The notes under the pieces are model-generated. The model was not told the DNA's origin. It saw nothing but the letters and a program-made list of their open reading frames with translations, and searched no databases. This document shows, in pieces, positions 1 through 8,050 of a stretch of DNA of 64,000 nucleotides. Every line of letters begins with the position of its first letter. Positions within the stretch are counted from its first letter, which is position 1. The stretch is from assembly GCF_003205515.1 (NCBI RefSeq), contig NZ_KZ826481.1, positions 538,660 through 602,659 on the forward strand, in the 5' to 3' direction. The DNA is from Litorivita pollutaquae (GTDB lineage: Bacteria; Pseudomonadota; Alphaproteobacteria; Rhodobacterales; Rhodobacteraceae). The position numbers were made by a program, and so were the translations under genes.

Positions 1-80
1 ACCGGATATGGCGGGACATACAGGCACGGGCGCTTCGAGACATCGAGGCGCCCTCGCCCGTTCCGGTCTTTGGCCTGATC
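1..80. other. Left window edge, no gene assignable
   Basis: All six frames of this edge stretch give only short peptides that I do not recognise. A plus-strand frame closes with TGA at 76-78 and could be the last 25 codons of a gene lying outside the window, but nothing in it identifies a family. No hairpin with a T-run is evident. Confidence 0.3.
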
Positions 81-596
81 CTAACCGCGCTTGTCCGTGC
101 GGGGCGTGTCGGGGTGGGGTGTCTTCAAATGACGCTTATCCAAATGATAGCAAAGCGCCGACATCACCAGAAATCGCAATTTTTCCAAATCCGGTGCTTG
201 CGGCGCATCGAACAAAACCGCGCGATTTCCATCATAGGAAAACGCATCTGAAAACATGTCGCGGAATTGGGGCACCACCGTGGTTTGACTATGCACATAA
301 ATCGCATAACCACCGGTTTTAGGCACGCCCAAGCGCAGGGTCGTGCCCGCGCAGCTTACTTCCGCCGAATAGGCTGGCTGCCCCCATTTGAGCGTCTCGG
401 TGATTGCCCCGATTTCGGGCCGCTCTGCCGCGCATTCAAAAATCAGCCGCCGCAGCGCCAGAAGCCCCGCCCGCGACTCCGCCGGAAATCCGTCAAAGAC
501 CGCAGCCACAGTGCTATTTGGAAATGCTGGGTCCACATCGCCCCCAAACAATAAGAACGCGATCAGCCTATGCCAAATCGCGCTCTTTTGCATCAT
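81..596 (-). CDS. DUF1801 (YdhG-like) domain protein
   Basis: This encodes about 171 residues. The central block contains the stretch ALRRLIFECAAERPEIG followed by ETLKWGQPAYS and a later GGYAIYVHSQT segment, which is the usual arrangement in the DUF1801/YdhG fold, a small iron-chaperone-like (frataxin-like) family of uncertain function. The frame is open further upstream, but that part is arginine-rich and looks non-coding. The double ATG at 596/593 precedes the recognisable domain, so I start there. It sits head-to-tail with ubiK, 60 bp downstream of it. Family assignment is fairly secure; the biochemical role is not known. Confidence 0.75.
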   Translation of the reverse strand: MMQKSAIWHRLIAFLLFGGDVDPAFPNSTVAAVFDGFPAESRAGLLALRRLIFECAAERPEIGAITETLKWGQPAYSAEVSCAGTTLRLGVPKTGGYAIYVHSQTTVVPQFRDMFSDAFSYDGNRAVLFDAPQAPDLEKLRFLVMSALCYHLDKRHLKTPHPDTPRTDKRG

Positions 597-657
597 TTCA
601 TAGCGATCACCGCGAAGGCACCGGCGAGCGGGCGCGGCGTTGACGGAAATGGCCGGT

Positions 658-903
658 TTACTTTGCGGCCGCCTCCAGCGCGTCAAGCCGCGCTTTGAGT
701 GTTTCATTCTCTTCGCGGGCCTTTTGCGCCATGGCGCGCACCGCGTCGAATTCCTCACGGGTGACCAGATTGCGGTCGGCCAACCACCGGTCCATCAAGG
801 ATTTCATCGCGGTATCGGCCTCGGACTTGGCCCCTTGGGCCACGCCCATGGCATTGGTCATCAATTGGGAAATATCGTCCATGATCTTGTTGCGCGTTTG
901 CAT
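658..903 (-). CDS. ubiK: Ubiquinone biosynthesis accessory factor UbiK (BMFP family)
   Basis: This is an 81-residue protein of the BMFP/DUF526 family. Such proteins (UbiK) associate with the soluble Ubi complex and lipids and help late ubiquinone synthesis. The N-terminal half has the NKIMDDISQLMTNAMGVAQG amphipathic segment, and the last 35 residues (VTREEFDAVRAMAQKAREEN onward) form a clear coiled coil, both standard for the family. I chose the ATG at 903 over the one at 918 because a GGAG ribosome-binding site lies 8 nt upstream of it and would itself overlap the earlier ATG. The gene is divergent from lgt. Confidence 0.85.
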   Translation of the reverse strand: MQTRNKIMDDISQLMTNAMGVAQGAKSEADTAMKSLMDRWLADRNLVTREEFDAVRAMAQKAREENETLKARLDALEAAAK

Positions 904-1064
904 GATCTGTCTCCGCATCTATGCCTGTGGTTGCGTTCTATATGGGGGCTGAACCGGCGAGAGGCAAGACGGCAGGCCATCGCGCGCCTGTCCTGCCCTT
1001 GTGGCAAAGCCGGTTGCGGCAAAATCCGGTTGACGCCCCTGCCCGCTTGGCTCCAGATGTGCCC

Positions 1065-1970
1065 ATGTTTGCAGCCATCCCCTTCCCCGACATCTCGCCC
1101 GAGATTTTCACCCTGCCGCTCGGCGGATACAGCTTTTCACTGCGCTGGTATGCGCTGGCCTATATCGTCGGCATTTTGCTTGGCTGGCGCATCGTGATCG
1201 CGGCGGTCAGCCGCGCCGATCTATGGCGCAGCGGGCATGCGCCGATGACCAAAGCCGATGTCGAGGAATTGCTCACGTGGGTGATTTTCGGGGTGATCCT
1301 TGGCGGACGGCTTGGATTTGTGCTGTTTTACAAACCCGCCTATTATCTGACACATCCGGTTGAAATCCCGATGGTCTGGCAAGGGGGCATGTCCTTTCAT
1401 GGCGGTTTTCTCGGCGTCGCTATCGCCGCCGCGCTGTTTGCGCGCCGCCATAAAATTTCGGTGCTTTCGCTTGGGGATACGCTTGCGCTGGCTGCGCCTG
1501 CGGGGCTTTTACTGGGCCGGATCGCCAATTTCATCAATGCCGAACTCTGGGGCCGCCCGACCGACCTGCCGTGGGGGGTGATCTTTCCCGGCGCCTCGGC
1601 GCAAGAATGCGGCGACCTTGTCGGCCTGTGCGCGCGCCATCCCTCACAGATATACGAAGCGCTGCTCGAAGGGCTGATCCTTGGCGCGGCTGTGCTCTAT
1701 CTCGCGTTCCGGCGCGGGGCGTTGAAAATTCCGGGGCAGAGCATCGGGACCTTTGTCGCCGGTTATGGGATCGCCCGGTTTATCGTCGAGTTTTTCCGCC
1801 AAGCCGATGATCAATTCATCTCGCTGGACAATCCGATGGGTCATGTGATCCGGATGACCGACACGATCGGGTTTTCGATGGGACAGCTGCTATCGCTGCC
1901 GATGATTGTCGCCGGACTGTTGTTAATCGGCTATGCGCGGCGCCGCGCGGCGGGGACGCCGGCATCATGA
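1065..1970 (+). CDS. lgt: Prolipoprotein diacylglyceryl transferase
   Basis: Lgt transfers the diacylglyceryl group from phosphatidylglycerol to the lipobox cysteine of prolipoproteins in the inner membrane. The 301-residue product is multi-spanning and shows the family motifs: [39 protein letters not shown] and [12 protein letters not shown], followed by a C-terminal RFIVEFFRQ region. The frame is open upstream to 921, but the hydrophobic N-terminus of Lgt begins at [12 protein letters not shown], so the ATG at 1065 is preferred. The stop overlaps the next start in an ATGA, so translation of lgt, the methyltransferase and pgeF is probably coupled. Confidence 0.97.
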   Translation: MFAAIPFPDISPEIFTLPLGGYSFSLRWYALAYIVGILLGWRIVIAAVSRADLWRSGHAPMTKADVEELLTWVIFGVILGGRLGFVLFYKPAYYLTHPVEIPMVWQGGMSFHGGFLGVAIAAALFARRHKISVLSLGDTLALAAPAGLLLGRIANFINAELWGRPTDLPWGVIFPGASAQECGDLVGLCARHPSQIYEALLEGLILGAAVLYLAFRRGALKIPGQSIGTFVAGYGIARFIVEFFRQADDQFISLDNPMGHVIRMTDTIGFSMGQLLSLPMIVAGLLLIGYARRRAAGTPAS

Positions 1971-3091
1971 GCACAGCGCTGGCCGACTTGATCAAAGCCC
2001 GGATCGAAGCCGACGGCCCGATCAGCCTTGCCGATTACATGGCCGATTGCCTGATGCATCCGGTGCATGGGTATTACGCCACCCGCGACCCGTTTGGCGC
2101 GACCGGTGACTTCATTACCGCGCCGGAAATCAGCCAGATGTTTGGCGAAATGATCGGGCTTTGTCTGGCGCAAGCATGGCTTGACCAAGGCGCGCCCGCG
2201 CGCATCATTTTGGCCGAAGCCGGGCCGGGGCGCGGCACCTTGATGGCTGATATCTTGCGCGCCGCCCGCGCTGTGCCGGAGTTTGGCAAGGCCGCAGAAG
2301 TGCATTTGATCGAAACCTCCGCCGCCCTGCGCGCGGTGCAAGGCGAGACCCTGACCCAAGCGGGATACCGCGCGGAACAGGTGACATGGCACGCGCAAAT
2401 CCAAGAGCTGCCCGAAAATGCGCCGCTGTACTTTGTCGCCAACGAGTTTTTCGACGCCCTGCCCATCCGTCAATTCGAGCGTGACCCGAACGGATGGTCC
2501 GAACGCCGCGTCGGGTTGCACGGCAACACCCTGACGCTGGGCCGCACGGCCCCCGCTACGCAGGAGGCTCTGGCGCCGCGCATGGCCGACACGTCCGCCG
2601 GCGACATCGTCGAGATTTGCCCCGCAGCCGCCCCCATCGCCGCCCGCATCGGCGCACAGATTGAAACCCATGGCGGCGTGGCTCTGATCGTCGATTATGG
2701 CGATTGGCGCAGCCTTGGCGACACGTTCCAAGCGGTCGAAGATCACGCGCCCACCGATCCTTTTGCGGCTCCGGGCGCTGCGGATCTGACCGCGCATGTG
2801 GATTTCGAAACCCTCGCCTCTTCCACGCCCAGCGCCCATAGCCTACTGACCCCGCAGGGGGTCTTTTTGGAACGGCTGGGCATCACCGCGCGGGCGCAGG
2901 CTTTGGCGGCCAAGCTCGGCGGCGCGGCACTGGAGGCGCATATCGCGGCACATCGGCGCTTGACCCATCCCGAGGAAATGGGGACTCTGTTCAAAGTGAT
3001 TGCCTTCGCCCCCCATGGCGCGCCGATGCCCGCAGGGCTTGAACCAGCGCTGGCGCCTGACGGGTTAACAGAAAATGGACCGGCCGCATGA
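1967..3091 (+). CDS. SAM-dependent methyltransferase, NDUFAF7/MidA family
   Basis: This 374-residue protein belongs to the bacterial counterpart of NDUFAF7 (MidA), which in mitochondria methylates an arginine of a complex I subunit. Visible landmarks are [20 protein letters not shown] near residue 40, the SAM-binding [18 protein letters not shown], and the [16 protein letters not shown] segment, then IVDYGDW. The bacterial substrate is not established, so I name only the family. It overlaps lgt upstream and pgeF downstream by 4 nt each; the trio lgt-methyltransferase-pgeF is a recurrent alphaproteobacterial arrangement. Confidence 0.93.
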   Translation: MSTALADLIKARIEADGPISLADYMADCLMHPVHGYYATRDPFGATGDFITAPEISQMFGEMIGLCLAQAWLDQGAPARIILAEAGPGRGTLMADILRAARAVPEFGKAAEVHLIETSAALRAVQGETLTQAGYRAEQVTWHAQIQELPENAPLYFVANEFFDALPIRQFERDPNGWSERRVGLHGNTLTLGRTAPATQEALAPRMADTSAGDIVEICPAAAPIAARIGAQIETHGGVALIVDYGDWRSLGDTFQAVEDHAPTDPFAAPGAADLTAHVDFETLASSTPSAHSLLTPQGVFLERLGITARAQALAAKLGGAALEAHIAAHRRLTHPEEMGTLFKVIAFAPHGAPMPAGLEPALAPDGLTENGPAA

Positions 3092-3843
3092 GCCTCGAGA
3101 TTCTTACCGCTGACAGCCTCGCGCCGCTGCGCCACGGGTTTTTCACCCGTCGGGGCGGTGCCTCGTCGGGGATCTTCGAAGGGCTGAATTGCGGCAACGG
3201 TTCCACGGATCAAGCCGAAATCGTCGCTATCAACCGCGCCCGCGTGGCCGAGGCAATGCAGGTCGCACCGGATCTGTTGACCGGTGTGCATCAAGTGCAT
3301 TCCGCCGATGTCGTCGTCGTTGACGGGCCGGACACCGCGCATACCAAAGCCGACGCTCTGGTGACCGATAGGCCCGGAATTGCCTTGTCGATCCTGACGG
3401 CCGATTGCCAACCGGTGTTGTTCGCCGATCCTGACGCAGGGGTGATTGGCGCGGCCCATGCCGGATGGCGCGGTGCGATGGAGGGGGTCTTGGAGGCCAC
3501 TCTCGATGCTATGACCGGCCTTGGCGCGACCCGTGAAAACATTACCGCCGTGATTGGGCCAACGATTTCGCAACGCGCCTATGAGGTTGGACCGGAGTTC
3601 TTTGAAGATTTTATCGCCGACGATCCCGACAACAGTCGTTTTTTTGCCGGAGGTACCGGTGACCGGATGCAATTTGATCTGCCCGCCTTCGGGCTGCACC
3701 GGCTGCGTGCCGCAGGGGTCGGGCATGCGGAATGGATTCGTCATTGCACCTATCATGACCCTGCGCGATTCTATTCCTATCGCCGCACCACCCATGCAGG
3801 CGAGGCCGATTATGGCCGCCTGATCTCTGCAATCCGGCTATAG
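3088..3843 (+). CDS. pgeF: Peptidoglycan editing factor PgeF (YfiH, multicopper-polyphenol-oxidase fold)
   Basis: This 251-residue protein has the full YfiH/DUF152 architecture: RHGFFTRRGGASSGIFEGLN near the start, the metal-binding GVHQVHSADV, ILTADCQPV and AAHAGWRG motifs supplying the conserved His/Cys/His residues, and the terminal YHDPARFYSYRR segment. PgeF removes wrongly incorporated amino acids from peptidoglycan precursors; older annotations call it a laccase. It is the last gene of the coupled lgt operon (ATGA overlap at 3088). No terminator hairpin is obvious after its stop. Confidence 0.94.
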   Translation: MSLEILTADSLAPLRHGFFTRRGGASSGIFEGLNCGNGSTDQAEIVAINRARVAEAMQVAPDLLTGVHQVHSADVVVVDGPDTAHTKADALVTDRPGIALSILTADCQPVLFADPDAGVIGAAHAGWRGAMEGVLEATLDAMTGLGATRENITAVIGPTISQRAYEVGPEFFEDFIADDPDNSRFFAGGTGDRMQFDLPAFGLHRLRAAGVGHAEWIRHCTYHDPARFYSYRRTTHAGEADYGRLISAIRL

Positions 3844-4354
3844 CTGCGAGTGAAAATGCGTCTGGAGTGCACCACATCGCGCACAGGTAGGCCGATCGAC
3901 ATCTACGCTTTAGCTCCGGCAAACAGATCGACCAAGGCAGAGCGACAGCAAGAGGTTCGCCCTACCTTCAAGATTGCGCAGCTTTTGAGTCCGCCTCCAG
4001 CAGCGGCCCGAAGCCTGCGGTGGACCGCCGCCGCATCGAAATCTGGCAAAATTCAGGCTTTGATATGCGCCTGATTACGCCCGCATTTGTGAACAATCAG
4101 GCCAAAGCGCCGCGATTGCCGCCCATCCGGGGCAAAAACCCTCGATTTCCTTAACCACAACGCCCGCCCCTTGGGTGGTTGGCAGGCGGACATGAATTGT
4201 GGCGCACCGCGTTGCCCTGAAATTCAAAAAACACCCTTTGCGCCCAACTGGGGCCGCATTGAAAGGCGAGAATAGAGGCATAGCGCATACAACTTTGCAC
4301 ATGAAATGATGCAAAGCCCACATCGCGCCGCAATAGGCGCTTAGGAGAGCAGAG
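3844..4354. other. 511-bp intergenic region with an inverted repeat near its right end
   Basis: I find no convincing gene here; the open frames give low-complexity, unrecognisable peptides. The only clear structure is a perfect 7-bp inverted repeat, CTTTGCA and TGCAAAG, separated by 10 nt at 4293-4316, about 40 bp before the start of the small basic protein. It could be an operator for that gene. There is no T-run to support a terminator. Confidence 0.4.
4293..4316. promoter_or_regulatory. Inverted repeat CTTTGCA-N10-TGCAAAG upstream of the small basic protein
   Basis: Two perfect 7-bp arms are separated by 10 nt, centred about 50 bp before the ATG at 4355. The position fits an operator or the edge of a promoter. 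There is no U-tract, which argues against a terminator. The regulator is unknown. Confidence 0.3.
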
Positions 4355-4498
4355 ATGAAGAAGCAAAGCCGGTTTATCAAATCCGTGGTCGAGACCTCCA
4401 AATCGGAGATGCCTGCCCTACCATGGGCGCGCGGTAAGGCCCGCGCGGCAATGATCGCGCGCCGCAGCGCGACACCCGATAAGGTCAAGCGCGCCTGA
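4355..4498 (+). CDS. 47-residue basic protein, conserved-looking small ORF
   Basis: A strong TAGGAG Shine-Dalgarno sits 9 nt upstream of the ATG. The product begins MKKQSRFIKSVVETSKSE, contains MPALPWARGKARAAMIARR, and ends in a lysine/arginine-rich tail. It is soluble and strongly basic, with no signal peptide or membrane segment. Small proteins of this pattern (FIKSV, then PWARG and a basic tail) are familiar from Rhodobacterales genomes, always as hypothetical proteins. The function is unknown; nucleic-acid or ribosome association is a guess from its charge only. Confidence 0.7.
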   Translation: MKKQSRFIKSVVETSKSEMPALPWARGKARAAMIARRSATPDKVKRA

Positions 4499-4882
4499 TA
4501 GCACCCCAGATTGCAGGCGGCCCCACGAGATCCAGCAGGATCCGATGCGGGCCGATCTGCAGGGCGCGCGCCCTCTTCCCCGCCAAGGGTCCATCTTGAC
4601 CTGAGGACGCCGTTTGTCCGCCGCTTCACCAAATTGGCCGCCCCGCCGGCAACGCGATTCGGCGACAAATGCGGCAATTTCGTGCGCCCCACGGAAACAA
4701 ACCCCATCCGATCGACAAGATTGATAGCGCTTTCGCATCAAATTTGCGAAAGTTTTGACAGCCCCCTTTCCCCAAGGGAAGTTAGTCATGCACAACCGGC
4801 TTGTGCTGTGAATAACCAGTCCTTCTTTTGTTGTCGGTGGGGGCCGACATAGATGTGACAAACCTGTAGAAAGGTATGACAC
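4499..4882. other. 384-bp intergenic region with a hairpin
   Basis: No gene is supported here. The stretch holds one hairpin at 4730-4752 followed by TTTT, and a TTGACA hexamer at 4755-4760 that could be a -35 element for the Hint-protein gene, although I see no good -10 at 17 bp. The rest shows nothing recognisable. Confidence 0.35.
4730..4756 (+). terminator. Possible intrinsic terminator
   Basis: The arms CTTTCGCA and TGCGAAAG pair perfectly around a 7-nt loop and are followed by TTTT. It lies about 230 bp beyond the stop of the small basic protein, which is far for a terminator of that gene, so it may instead end an unannotated transcript or act as an operator. Confidence 0.4.
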
Positions 4883-5707
4883 ATGACCGCCCCTATACTT
4901 GCTCATTTGCGAGGGCAAAATGCGACGCTTGCCGATACGAACGCGGGCCGCGCCACATCTACGAGCCCCCGACAATCCGGCCGCCCCGACCTGCGCCCCG
5001 CGCGCAAAGTGCCCTTGATGCGCAAATACAACGTGCTCTCGATGGACGAAGGCGGCGACCTTCAGACCTCCTTTCATATGGCTCCGGCCGATGCCTTTTT
5101 CGAGGCGGCTTTCTCGGCCTTTGCCCGCGGCACCGCGCTGGACACCGCGCAAGGTCCGCGCGCGATAGAGGATCTATGCCCCGGTGATATGATCGACACC
5201 ATCGAACAAGGGCCGCAGCCCGTGCAATGGATCGGCTCGATGCAGATCGTTCCCGGCGCACCGATCAGCGATCCGGCGCTGGCCCGCCTGACGCGGATCA
5301 TGGCGGGCAGCTTCGGTGTGCATCGCCCGATGACCGACGTCGTTGCAGGCCCCGGCGCGCGGATTTTGCAACGCCCCACGCATTTGCGTGATCTGGCCTC
5401 GGCCGGTCCTGTCTTTGCCCCGATCCGCAATGCGGTCGACGGGATGAGCGTCTTTGAGGTGACCCCGCCCGCGCCGGTCACGGTCTATCACCTGTGTTTG
5501 CCGCAGCATGCGACGATCAAAGCCTCGGGATTGGAGTTCGAAAGCTTTCACCCCGGACAAGGCATTGAACGGATCATGGGGCAACATATGCTGACCTTGT
5601 TCCTGTCGTTATTCCCTCATATCGATGCGCCGTCCGATTTCGGGCCGCTGTGCCGCGCGCGCGTGGCAACTGACGATCCGGGTGCCGCCCGCAGCCACGT
5701 CGCCTGA
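4883..5707 (+). CDS. Hint-domain (Hedgehog/intein-type) protein, degenerate catalytic site
   Basis: This 274-residue protein contains a Hint_2-type domain at about residues 75-225: GTALDTAQGPRAIEDLCPGD, then MIDTIEQGPQPVQWIG, a short HRP segment where the family usually has SPQHR, and a later FEVTPPAPVTVYHLCLPQHA. Rhodobacterales carry many such proteins, typically secreted and autoproteolytic. Here the position before the GT motif, normally a nucleophilic Cys in a CF.GT context, reads SAFARGT, so the usual nucleophile is missing. No signal peptide is evident in the polar N-terminus. The ATG at 4883 has an AAAGG-type ribosome site; the ATG at 4876 is in another frame. Confidence 0.78.
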   Translation: MTAPILAHLRGQNATLADTNAGRATSTSPRQSGRPDLRPARKVPLMRKYNVLSMDEGGDLQTSFHMAPADAFFEAAFSAFARGTALDTAQGPRAIEDLCPGDMIDTIEQGPQPVQWIGSMQIVPGAPISDPALARLTRIMAGSFGVHRPMTDVVAGPGARILQRPTHLRDLASAGPVFAPIRNAVDGMSVFEVTPPAPVTVYHLCLPQHATIKASGLEFESFHPGQGIERIMGQHMLTLFLSLFPHIDAPSDFGPLCRARVATDDPGAARSHVA

Positions 5708-5846
5708 CACTCTCGTTTCGCCGCCCTCCAAGGCAAAACGCGCCGGTCCAAATGGCCGGCGCGTTTTTCATATCTGGCGATCAAGAAAGGGACCGGCGCG
5801 CCGAAGCAGCAGCAATTTGGCCATCCCGCCCTGTGGAGCGTGGGGT

Positions 5847-6347
5847 TCAGGCCTGTTGCCTGAGCCGGTTTTCAAGCACATCAAACGGAACACCCGGTTC
5901 GTCCTTGGTGCCGCGAATAACCAAAGAGGTTTTCACAGAGCCGACATTCGGAGAGGTCAACAGTTCCGCAGTCAGGAAGGTTTGGAAGGACGATAAATCC
6001 GGCGCCACGCATTTGAGGATAAAATCCACCTCGCCGTTCAGCATATGGCACTCGCGCACCAAGGGCCATTCACGGCAGCGCGCCTCAAAAGCGGACAGAT
6101 CGCTTTCGGCCTGGCTTTGCAAACCGACCATGGCGAAGACCTGCACTTCGAAACCCAATTCACGCGCATCTACTTCGGCGTGATACCCGCGAATATATCC
6201 CGCCTCTTCCAAGGTGCGCACACGGCGCAGGCAAGGCGGCGCAGAGATGCCAACCCGTTTGGCCAATTCTACGTTGGTCATACGTCCATCGGCCTGTAGC
6301 TCTGCCAAAATCTTGCGGTCGATGGGATCAAGGCGCGTTGCGGACAT
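5847..6347 (-). CDS. Lrp/AsnC family transcriptional regulator
   Basis: This is a 166-residue regulator. It opens with RLDPIDRKILAELQADGRMT, the AsnC-type helix-turn-helix continuing through VGISAPPCLRRVRTLEEAGY, and ends in a RAM (ligand-binding, oligomerising) domain containing ECHMLNGEVDFILKC. The ATG at 6347 has GAGG 7 nt upstream; earlier in-frame starts would add a non-homologous cysteine-rich stretch. It is divergent from trxB. Two GCGCAATA half-sites upstream could be its own operator. The amino acid sensed and the target genes cannot be read from sequence. Confidence 0.93.
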   Translation of the reverse strand: MSATRLDPIDRKILAELQADGRMTNVELAKRVGISAPPCLRRVRTLEEAGYIRGYHAEVDARELGFEVQVFAMVGLQSQAESDLSAFEARCREWPLVRECHMLNGEVDFILKCVAPDLSSFQTFLTAELLTSPNVGSVKTSLVIRGTKDEPGVPFDVLENRLRQQA

Positions 6348-6396
6348 CAAAAACCTCATTACGAATTTGCGTTTGTTATAGCACTGCCGCAGGCGC

Positions 6397-6425
6397 GCGC
6401 AATAATCTTTCGCACAAGCGCAATA
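6397..6425. promoter_or_regulatory. Repeated GCGCAATA half-sites in front of the lrp-like gene
   Basis: GCGCAATA occurs at 6397-6404 and 6418-6425, exactly 21 bp apart, which is two helical turns. This lies 50-80 bp upstream of the Lrp/AsnC gene, where autoregulatory Lrp sites usually lie. It is an inference from spacing and position only. Confidence 0.3.
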
Positions 6426-6605
6426 TCGTTGCCATGTTGTCTGCCGCGACGACATAGAGCCGGTTGCGATGATAATCTTAGCCACTTGGGGTTTCCGGCC
6501 CCCATCTGTGTGTCTATATCACATGGCTCAGACGCATGGGGATTCCGCTCCCTGGCTGACTGCGTCTGAAATTGCCCGCGTTATTTGCCGCCAAGGAGAC
6601 TCATC

Positions 6606-7550
6606 ATGGCCGAGACACGTCACACCAAGGTTCTCATCATTGGCTCCGGCCCTGCGGGATATACCGCCGGGGTCTATGCCAGCCGCGCCATGTTGTCGCC
6701 GCTTTTGGTCCAAGGCATCGAGCCGGGCGGTCAATTGACCACCACCACCGAGGTTGAAAACTGGCCCGGTGACACCGAAGTGCAAGGCCCCGATTTGATG
6801 GTGCGAATGGAAAGCCATGCCCGCGAAATGGGATGCGAAATCATCGGCGATATCATTTCCGATCTCGATCTTTCCAAACGCCCCTTCACCGCCAAGGGCG
6901 ACAGCGGTGCCACCTATACCGCCGATGCGGTGATTTTGGCGACCGGCGCGCGGGCCAAATGGCTTGGCCTGCCCTCGGAAGAGGCCTTCAAAGGATTTGG
7001 CGTATCGGCCTGCGCGACCTGTGACGGGTTCTTCTATCGCGGGCAGGAAATCGTGGTCATCGGCGGCGGCAACACCGCCGTGGAAGAGGCGCTGTTCTTG
7101 ACCAATTTCGCGTCGAAAGTCACGTTGATCCACCGCCGCGACGCATTGCGCAGCGAGAAGATCCTCGAAGAGCGTCTTTTGAAAAACCCCAAGATCGAAC
7201 CGCTTTGGTTTCATGAGCTTGAAGAAGTCGTCGGCACCGATAACCCCAAGGGCGTCGAGGCCGTGCGCGTCAAACATGTGAAAACCGGCGAGATCACGGA
7301 AATCCCGTGCAAGGGCGTCTTTGTCGCCATCGGCCATGCCCCCGCCAGCGAATTGGTCAAAGATGTGCTTGAATTGCACAACGGCGGCTATGTGAAGGTC
7401 AACCCTGGCACCACCGAAACCTCGATTCCGGGCGTTTTCGCGGCGGGCGACTTGACCGATCATAAATACCGTCAGGCCGTGACCTCGGCCGGCATGGGGT
7501 GCATGGCCGCTCTGGATGCCGAACGGTTTTTGGCCGAACAAGACGGCTGA
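6606..7550 (+). CDS. trxB: Thioredoxin-disulfide reductase
   Basis: TrxB is the FAD enzyme that uses NADPH to reduce thioredoxin. The 314-residue product shows the FAD-binding [10 protein letters not shown] at the N-terminus, the redox motif CATCDG near residue 135, the NADPH-binding [16 protein letters not shown], and the C-terminal [10 protein letters not shown] flavin motif. The length is typical. The ATG at 6606 follows AAGGAG by 8 nt and starts just before the flavin fold, so it is preferred over the longer open frame. A strong hairpin follows the gene, so it is probably monocistronic. Confidence 0.97.
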   Translation: MAETRHTKVLIIGSGPAGYTAGVYASRAMLSPLLVQGIEPGGQLTTTTEVENWPGDTEVQGPDLMVRMESHAREMGCEIIGDIISDLDLSKRPFTAKGDSGATYTADAVILATGARAKWLGLPSEEAFKGFGVSACATCDGFFYRGQEIVVIGGGNTAVEEALFLTNFASKVTLIHRRDALRSEKILEERLLKNPKIEPLWFHELEEVVGTDNPKGVEAVRVKHVKTGEITEIPCKGVFVAIGHAPASELVKDVLELHNGGYVKVNPGTTETSIPGVFAAGDLTDHKYRQAVTSAGMGCMAALDAERFLAEQDG

Positions 7551-7591
7551 TCCGCTCGAAATTTGCCGCGATCCGGCACATCCGAACTCAA

Positions 7592-7624
7592 AAAGCCGCC
7601 CGGCAGATATTGCGGGCGGCTTTA
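7592..7624 (+). terminator. Intrinsic terminator of trxB
   Basis: An 11-bp perfect stem (AAAGCCGCCCG pairing with CGGGCGGCTTT) surrounds a 10-nt loop about 40 bp after the trxB stop. The run of Ts is short, so strength is moderate. Confidence 0.75.
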
Positions 7625-8050
7625 CGATTTGCAGGCCTCGCATTTGCGCGATCACTGCGGAATGGCCTCCGTCAAAACCGGTGCCCCTAAGCGCCCGGTG
7701 CCGGTGCGGTGAGGCCGCCCTTTCAGGCGCTTTCTTCACCGTCTCCCGGCCGTGTTGTTTTGCTTGCGCCGCGCGATGCCCCGGTTTCAACCCGGCGGCG
7801 TCTAAAGAACCGGTGCCTCGCCCACCCGACCGATTCTGTCCGGCAGCCGTTTTGGCGACAATCATTCCATTGCGGCGCGATTATTCAGGAAATCCTCCAC
7901 CGCCAACGCCGCACCGCGGCATTTTCGCACCTAATATGGCCGTTCCTTGCTGCGCGACTTGAATTTGACGTCAAAACCCTGCAAAGCGGCGCATATCCGC
8001 GGCGCCGCCTACCCGCCGCATTCCGAAGCTTTGCCACGCGAGTCGATTAC
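7625..8050. other. 426-bp leader in front of the sulfate-activation gene
   Basis: No separate gene is recognised. The reading frame of the downstream fusion enzyme stays open back to 7709, but the extra 114 residues are proline/arginine-rich and unlike any ATP sulfurylase N-terminus. A TTGACG hexamer at 7965-7970 may be a -35 element, without a good -10. The length would allow a long regulated 5' leader. Confidence 0.35.

Noticed and set aside
7709-8050. N-terminal extension of the sulfate-activation enzyme
   Set aside because: The extra 114 residues have arginine/proline-rich content and no similarity to the family start; the ATG at 8051 fits.
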